The notes under the pieces are model-generated. The model saw only the letters and a list, made by a program, of their open reading frames with translations. It did not search any database and was not told where the DNA came from. The position numbers and the translations under genes are program-made. DNA of 64,000 nucleotides from Marisa cornuarietis (taxonomy: Eukaryota > Mollusca > Gastropoda > Architaenioglossa > Ampullariidae), in assembly GCA_004794655.1 (NCBI GenBank), contig SMMW01000214.1:1246001-1310000 (forward strand). The letters are read 5' to 3'. This document shows positions 60,097-64,000 of this stretch, one piece after another (positions within the stretch are counted from its first letter, which is position 1; every line of letters begins with the position of its first letter).

Positions 60097-60147
60097 TCTA
60101 TGAGTGTGAATATGCGCTATAAAAATCTTCATTTATTATTATTATTA
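60097..60147 (+). mobile_element. LINE/SINE 3' tail, plus strand
   Basis: TGAGTGTGAATATGCGCTAT followed by AAAAATCTTCATTTATTATTATTATTA is nearly identical to the tail at 48890-48960. It abuts the 5' end of the minus-strand LINE. Confidence 0.75.
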
Positions 60148-62210
60148 ATCTCGATCTGATGGTAGCCAGAGTAAAGGGGAGAGTACTCACAAAAAATTTT
60201 TTTTCCTCATTCCTAATCGTCACAATTTACACTAGTGCAGCCTCTGCTTTCCGATACAGAGTGCAAAATCCAGGCATTCGAGAACAAGTATCTGAAAAGG
60301 CTGCTCTGTATCTCGTACAGAACATAAAAGGGGAACAACCACCCCCTCAAAAAGATACGGAGGAAGCAAGAAAGTTTGCCCCTTCTCCACTCCATCCCAA
60401 AGCCGAGCATCTTCCCATGCCACTGCATTGCATAGAACGTTGTCCACCAAGTTTTAAACTGTAAAAGAAAACATTCACACTGATTATATCCACGCAGACG
60501 ACGAGTGTTACCCAGAACTCTAGATCTGATTTTAAAGTATGCAGCGGGTTTTACGACCTCGATAATTTTTCACATCAGAACTTATCAGAGCCGTGCTTAG
60601 GCCTAGGGGCAGGCAGACGAGGCATCTACCTAGGGCCCCGCGTGTTTGATTAATATGGCTATGGTCGAGGCCCCGCACATGCCCTATGCCTCTGGCCCCG
60701 CGGGCCTGGAACTTATACATCCTTATTGCCTAGGTCTATTTACAACAGATATAGAAATTTGTCCTTTTTTTAAGCTCGCAAGCAATAAATTAACGTAAGT
60801 CGCATCCCACCCACCCACTGCAATCCCCTCCTAGCAATATAATTATCACACATACACACACGGTACATTTGCAGATGTGTCTAATAGATTTTCTCTTATT
60901 ACAAATAAGATGCAGAGTGTCGTCTTTTTTTATTTCCAGTAAATGCCACAGCCACTGACTGCGCATATGCCCTGTGATTCAATTTCTTTCGTTCTCAACA
61001 GACACCAACGTCGTCCGTCTCTCATTCACTCGATCGTCTGCCTGCTGTAGTCAAAAGACAAATCGGAGACAGAACGAAAACGTCACACGATTAAGATAAT
61101 TAAACTAAAAATTCTTTCTAAAAATTTTGTCAGCCTGTACAATTGACAGATTTACGCATTCAATCTGTCTAATAAAAAATAAACAATTAAAAAAATTAAT
61201 GTCATCAATACTTTATTGCACTCCATAATTTTTGAGGAACCAGATGTCATCAGCGAGTCGCAAGTGTCGATGACCTCGGCCTCCGCTATCGGAGTAATTG
61301 TAAGATCAATTAAATTGTCAAAATGGGAGTTACTCGTGAAAATAAGGACATTTTCTTCGGTCCTTATGTTCAGGAGGATGCGATGCAGTAAGTCAAATGA
61401 TTTGAAATAAATTTTTGTCGTAGCCGTTTAAATTTCCGATAAAAAATATACTCATATTGATCGAAGTCGGGATGAATATTGTGTTCGTGTTTGTTTACAG
61501 CTGAATGCTTCACACAATGCTATCGTGAAACCACTGATAATGCCTCAGTCACTTAGTTTCAATATCATTTAATGTGCGAAACATACAAGTAAACGAGTTT
61601 TTTTTTTAAGTGAATCGATAGATAAACTGTTCTCTTATAATTTATCTAAAGATCTCACGTATATGCTTGCTTTAAAATCTATCTTAATACTTATGATAAT
61701 GGGAGCATGATGCGTTACAATGTAATATTGCAGCTAAGTTTAAAAGGGTACATGTAAACAAACCTCATTTATAAAGGTGGATAAGATATTTCATTAAAAC
61801 TACGTAAGTAAATAAGAAATCTTCACCAAATTCATCAGTATATCAGTCCTCAGGCAGCTGAATAAGAAGACATTTAATTTTAACAATAAAAATGTTTTCT
61901 TAAAAGTAATGTTGGAATGCAAAATTTTCATAGGGAAAATGTATTTTGAAAAAATAATAATTATTATAATGGTCAGATCTTTTTGTAGGGCGGTATCCCA
62001 GCCAAAGTCAGGCTCTCCACGCATTACAAACATAAAAACAAGACAAAATATAAAAAGTCCTGTGGCTCTGTAAAGTCATGGGAATGTCAGGTCGTTTTTC
62101 TGCCAGATGACATTCAAAGATTATGATAAGTTAAGATGCAGAAAATAGCAAACAGTCATTCAAATGGCAGTAAGAATTCATCTGCTAAGGAGGAAAAATA
62201 TTCTGTTCAG
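60148..62210. other. No gene recognised
   Basis: Mostly AT-rich. A GC-rich island at 60590-60720 with CCTAGGGCCCCGCG and GGCCCCGCGGGCC words may be the end of a non-autonomous transposon. The open frame at 60159-60464 shows no recognisable domain. Confidence 0.35.
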
Positions 62211-62395
62211 GATTCTGGAAGCAAGTGGTGGTCATTCCACTGATGAAGATGATATACAGAACCATCTTCCCATGACATACTCCAGGCATCGGCGTACACC
62301 TCGTCAGCTTCGTCCTCGCTCTGCATCACTGGAAGCTTGCCTTATTGGCATGTACAGGCGCACTGGTTCCAGACAAGCTCGCCGTACAGACAACA
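62211..62395 (+). CDS. Exon of an unidentified gene continuing beyond the window
   Basis: The acceptor TATTCTGTTCAG ends at 62210 and the donor ACAACA|GTGAGC lies at 62396. The exon codes ILEASGGHSTDEDDIQNHLP and then a basic, Arg/Ser-rich stretch with RHRRTPRQLRPRSASLEA and GMYRRTGSRQARRTDN. It reads like a disordered, phosphorylatable segment (RSAS fits a basophilic kinase site) rather than a folded domain. It leaves in phase 1 and joins the exon at 63728 without a stop. Alternatively the ATG at 62164 could be the start (MAVRIHLL). I do not recognise the family. Confidence 0.6.
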
Positions 62396-63727
62396 GTGAG
62401 CAGCTTTTCATTCTTTAATGTTCAACAAGCAGTAGATTCATGTTTTTATTTTGTTTGCTGCAGCCAGTCTAAGTCTTGCATTTCTCTTTACAAATGATTT
62501 GAAGAAAAAAATGATGTCTTTATTAATAGATTTTGAGATGGAGCAAAATTTAGGCTTTATAAGTTTAGATTTTTGTATTATTATTTCATGGGAACTACAT
62601 ATATTGCTAGTCTGTAGCTTAGTCTAATGTGCTTTGAGTCTGGCTGTTGCTGGAGGAAAGACACTAAATAAATGCGCTGATTGATTGATTTGAATGGTTG
62701 ATGAAAGGTGGGTCATGTGTACATTTGACAACAGTACCAAGCAGTTTTATGCGTTTGTAAAAATTGAAACTTATTTAACATCACTGTGTATTTATAACAC
62801 TAAACTCGTTTAGTTGTTTTGTGTTTTTGCAGTAGTCAGTACAATTTTGAACTCCAGCATATATTGATATGGCAAGAAATCTGAACTGCAAGTTTCTTTT
62901 CTTACAAGGATTGAAGTATCTGAGAAAAATGGGTACAGAGTTAAGGTACAGAGATTTGGCAAGATTCACCCGAAGAGAGACAATGTGAGAAAGAAAAACT
63001 AGACAGTGGTGGTGATAATCACTTGATTACACAGCTACAGACTGCATTGTCACTACGACCACCAACCGAAAAACACAAAACTGTGAACACTCTGTGGTTA
63101 TTTGATCAGACCCTGTTTTGTTTCTCTTTGATATAAATTTTCTCTCTCTCACTGTCCCCCTCATCAGACCATGAAAACAATAACTCATTTACACTGTGTG
63201 CTTACTGTTCCTGTGTATGGCTTGGCTTTGATGATTTTTTTTCCCCTTAGACACCGGACCTTTGGACATTTCTCTGTAGGTTAGGAAGTTGTGTAGAAGA
63301 CATTTTTTGATTTTATGTAGGTGGGTTTTGGAAAGTGCTGTGAGCCTGACTTCGGTTGGGGAACAGTGCTGTATTATTCCTATGTCATCAGAGGGAAGTC
63401 ATTAAGATATTGTGTGACTGTTCTAGTGGTAGAGCTATGTGCCTCCTCCATCTGCTGTTTCAACTTTTAAAATTGGTGTTCACGGTAGTTTTATTTTTTA
63501 AAAAAAGCTTTTGCTTCACTTCTTTTTAACCTGATCATCATCATAGTGGTACGCTTGGTAAGTTTAGGAAGCTGTGATAAGTTGGAAATCTTAAGTTTCA
63601 GCTGTTCTTTTAAAGAAACCTGCACCCAGTTTTTCTTGGCTGTTTCTGTTGCTTGGTACATGCGCATGCTGACATCTGTGGCACTTATGTAAAACTCCTT
63701 ATGTTTTTAATTGTTGTTGAACTGCAG
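62396..63727. other. Intron of the unidentified gene
   Basis: AT-rich, ending at GTTGAACTGCAG. It contains a copy-like phrase AAATGCGCTGATTGATTGAT near 62669, a possible decayed SINE end. Confidence 0.45.
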
Positions 63728-63846
63728 TCAAGCATCTGTTGAGTTTGGTGGACAGAGAGGAGGAAGGGGAGAGCAGCCAGATGCCCACCTACAACTCAAA
63801 TGTTTCTGCGTTTGCTACGCTTTTGCAGGAGCGAGAAAAAATGCAG
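63728..63846 (+). CDS. Next exon of the unidentified gene
   Basis: Joined in phase (A|TC gives Ile) it reads KHLLSLVDREEEGESSQMP, then TYNSNVSAFATLLQEREKMQ, and ends in phase 0 at CAG|GTAGGC. It is rich in Glu/Gln/Lys with a likely helical end. Intron phases and the absence of stops over both exons argue that the gene is real; the identity is unknown and the gene continues to the right. Confidence 0.6.
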
Positions 63847-64000
63847 GTAGGCTAATAAGCTACATTGTGACAAGAAAATGACTTCATGTGAAGAAATGTT
63901 TTCAAATCACAATTTATTTAATTTTATTTAATTTGCATTAATCATGTTGCTTAGTTAACTTTTAAGACAGTTGATTTTTATTATGTTGTTGCCTTTCACT

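Noticed and set aside
59600..60147. Single LINE insertion with a 5' inversion (twin priming)
   Set aside because: Both halves carry their own 3' tail (CAT repeat on the minus strand, ATT repeat on the plus strand), so two elements are more likely.

Overview
This is eukaryotic, non-coding-rich DNA. Its genes are split into short exons by long introns with GT-AG borders. It carries tRNA-derived SINE copies, several degraded LINE fragments and an exceptional number of unrelated minisatellites. The exon style, the protein matches (a protostome-type neuropeptide receptor and a cholesterol 25-hydroxylase-like enzyme) and the SINE/LINE tails suggest an invertebrate, most likely a mollusc and probably a gastropod. 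That taxonomic call is an inference from family resemblance recalled without a database search.

Layout. From 1 to 5.4 kb lies repeat-rich DNA: a tRNA-derived SINE, a LINE reverse-transcriptase remnant, a 198-bp palindrome, a dead ATAD3 copy (mutated Walker A, in-frame stop) and two minisatellites (57 bp and about 21 bp units). From 6.6 to 9.8 kb runs a 31/33-bp minisatellite of about 95 units. From 11.4 to at least 39.5 kb, and probably to about 52 kb, lies one plus-strand gene for a class A neuropeptide-type G-protein-coupled receptor. Five exons (11388-11810, 33503-33878, 35042-35165, 38785-38909, 39453-39521) join in frame to give all seven transmembrane segments. Candidate alternative tail exons follow at 40422, 40712, 41062, 47288 and 52129. 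The 21.7-kb first intron holds six or more minisatellites, a SINE and an RTE-type LINE remnant. The TM6 exon is unusual on both sides: a TG repeat makes up its acceptor region, and about 45 tandem copies of its own exon/intron junction follow its donor.

From 55.26 to 58.18 kb lies a complete four-exon plus-strand gene for a 317-residue cholesterol 25-hydroxylase-like membrane di-iron enzyme with all three histidine boxes. From 59.6 to 60.15 kb two LINE ends lie back to back. From 62.2 kb to the window edge two in-frame exons belong to an unidentified plus-strand gene that continues outside.

The receptor and the hydroxylase show no obvious functional link; they are simply neighbours on the same strand. 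The observations most worth following are the splice-junction minisatellite, the foldback-like element with a 9-bp direct repeat at 44.66-45.38 kb, the possible alternative receptor tails, and the two long hairpins (2240-2437 and 51452-51560).
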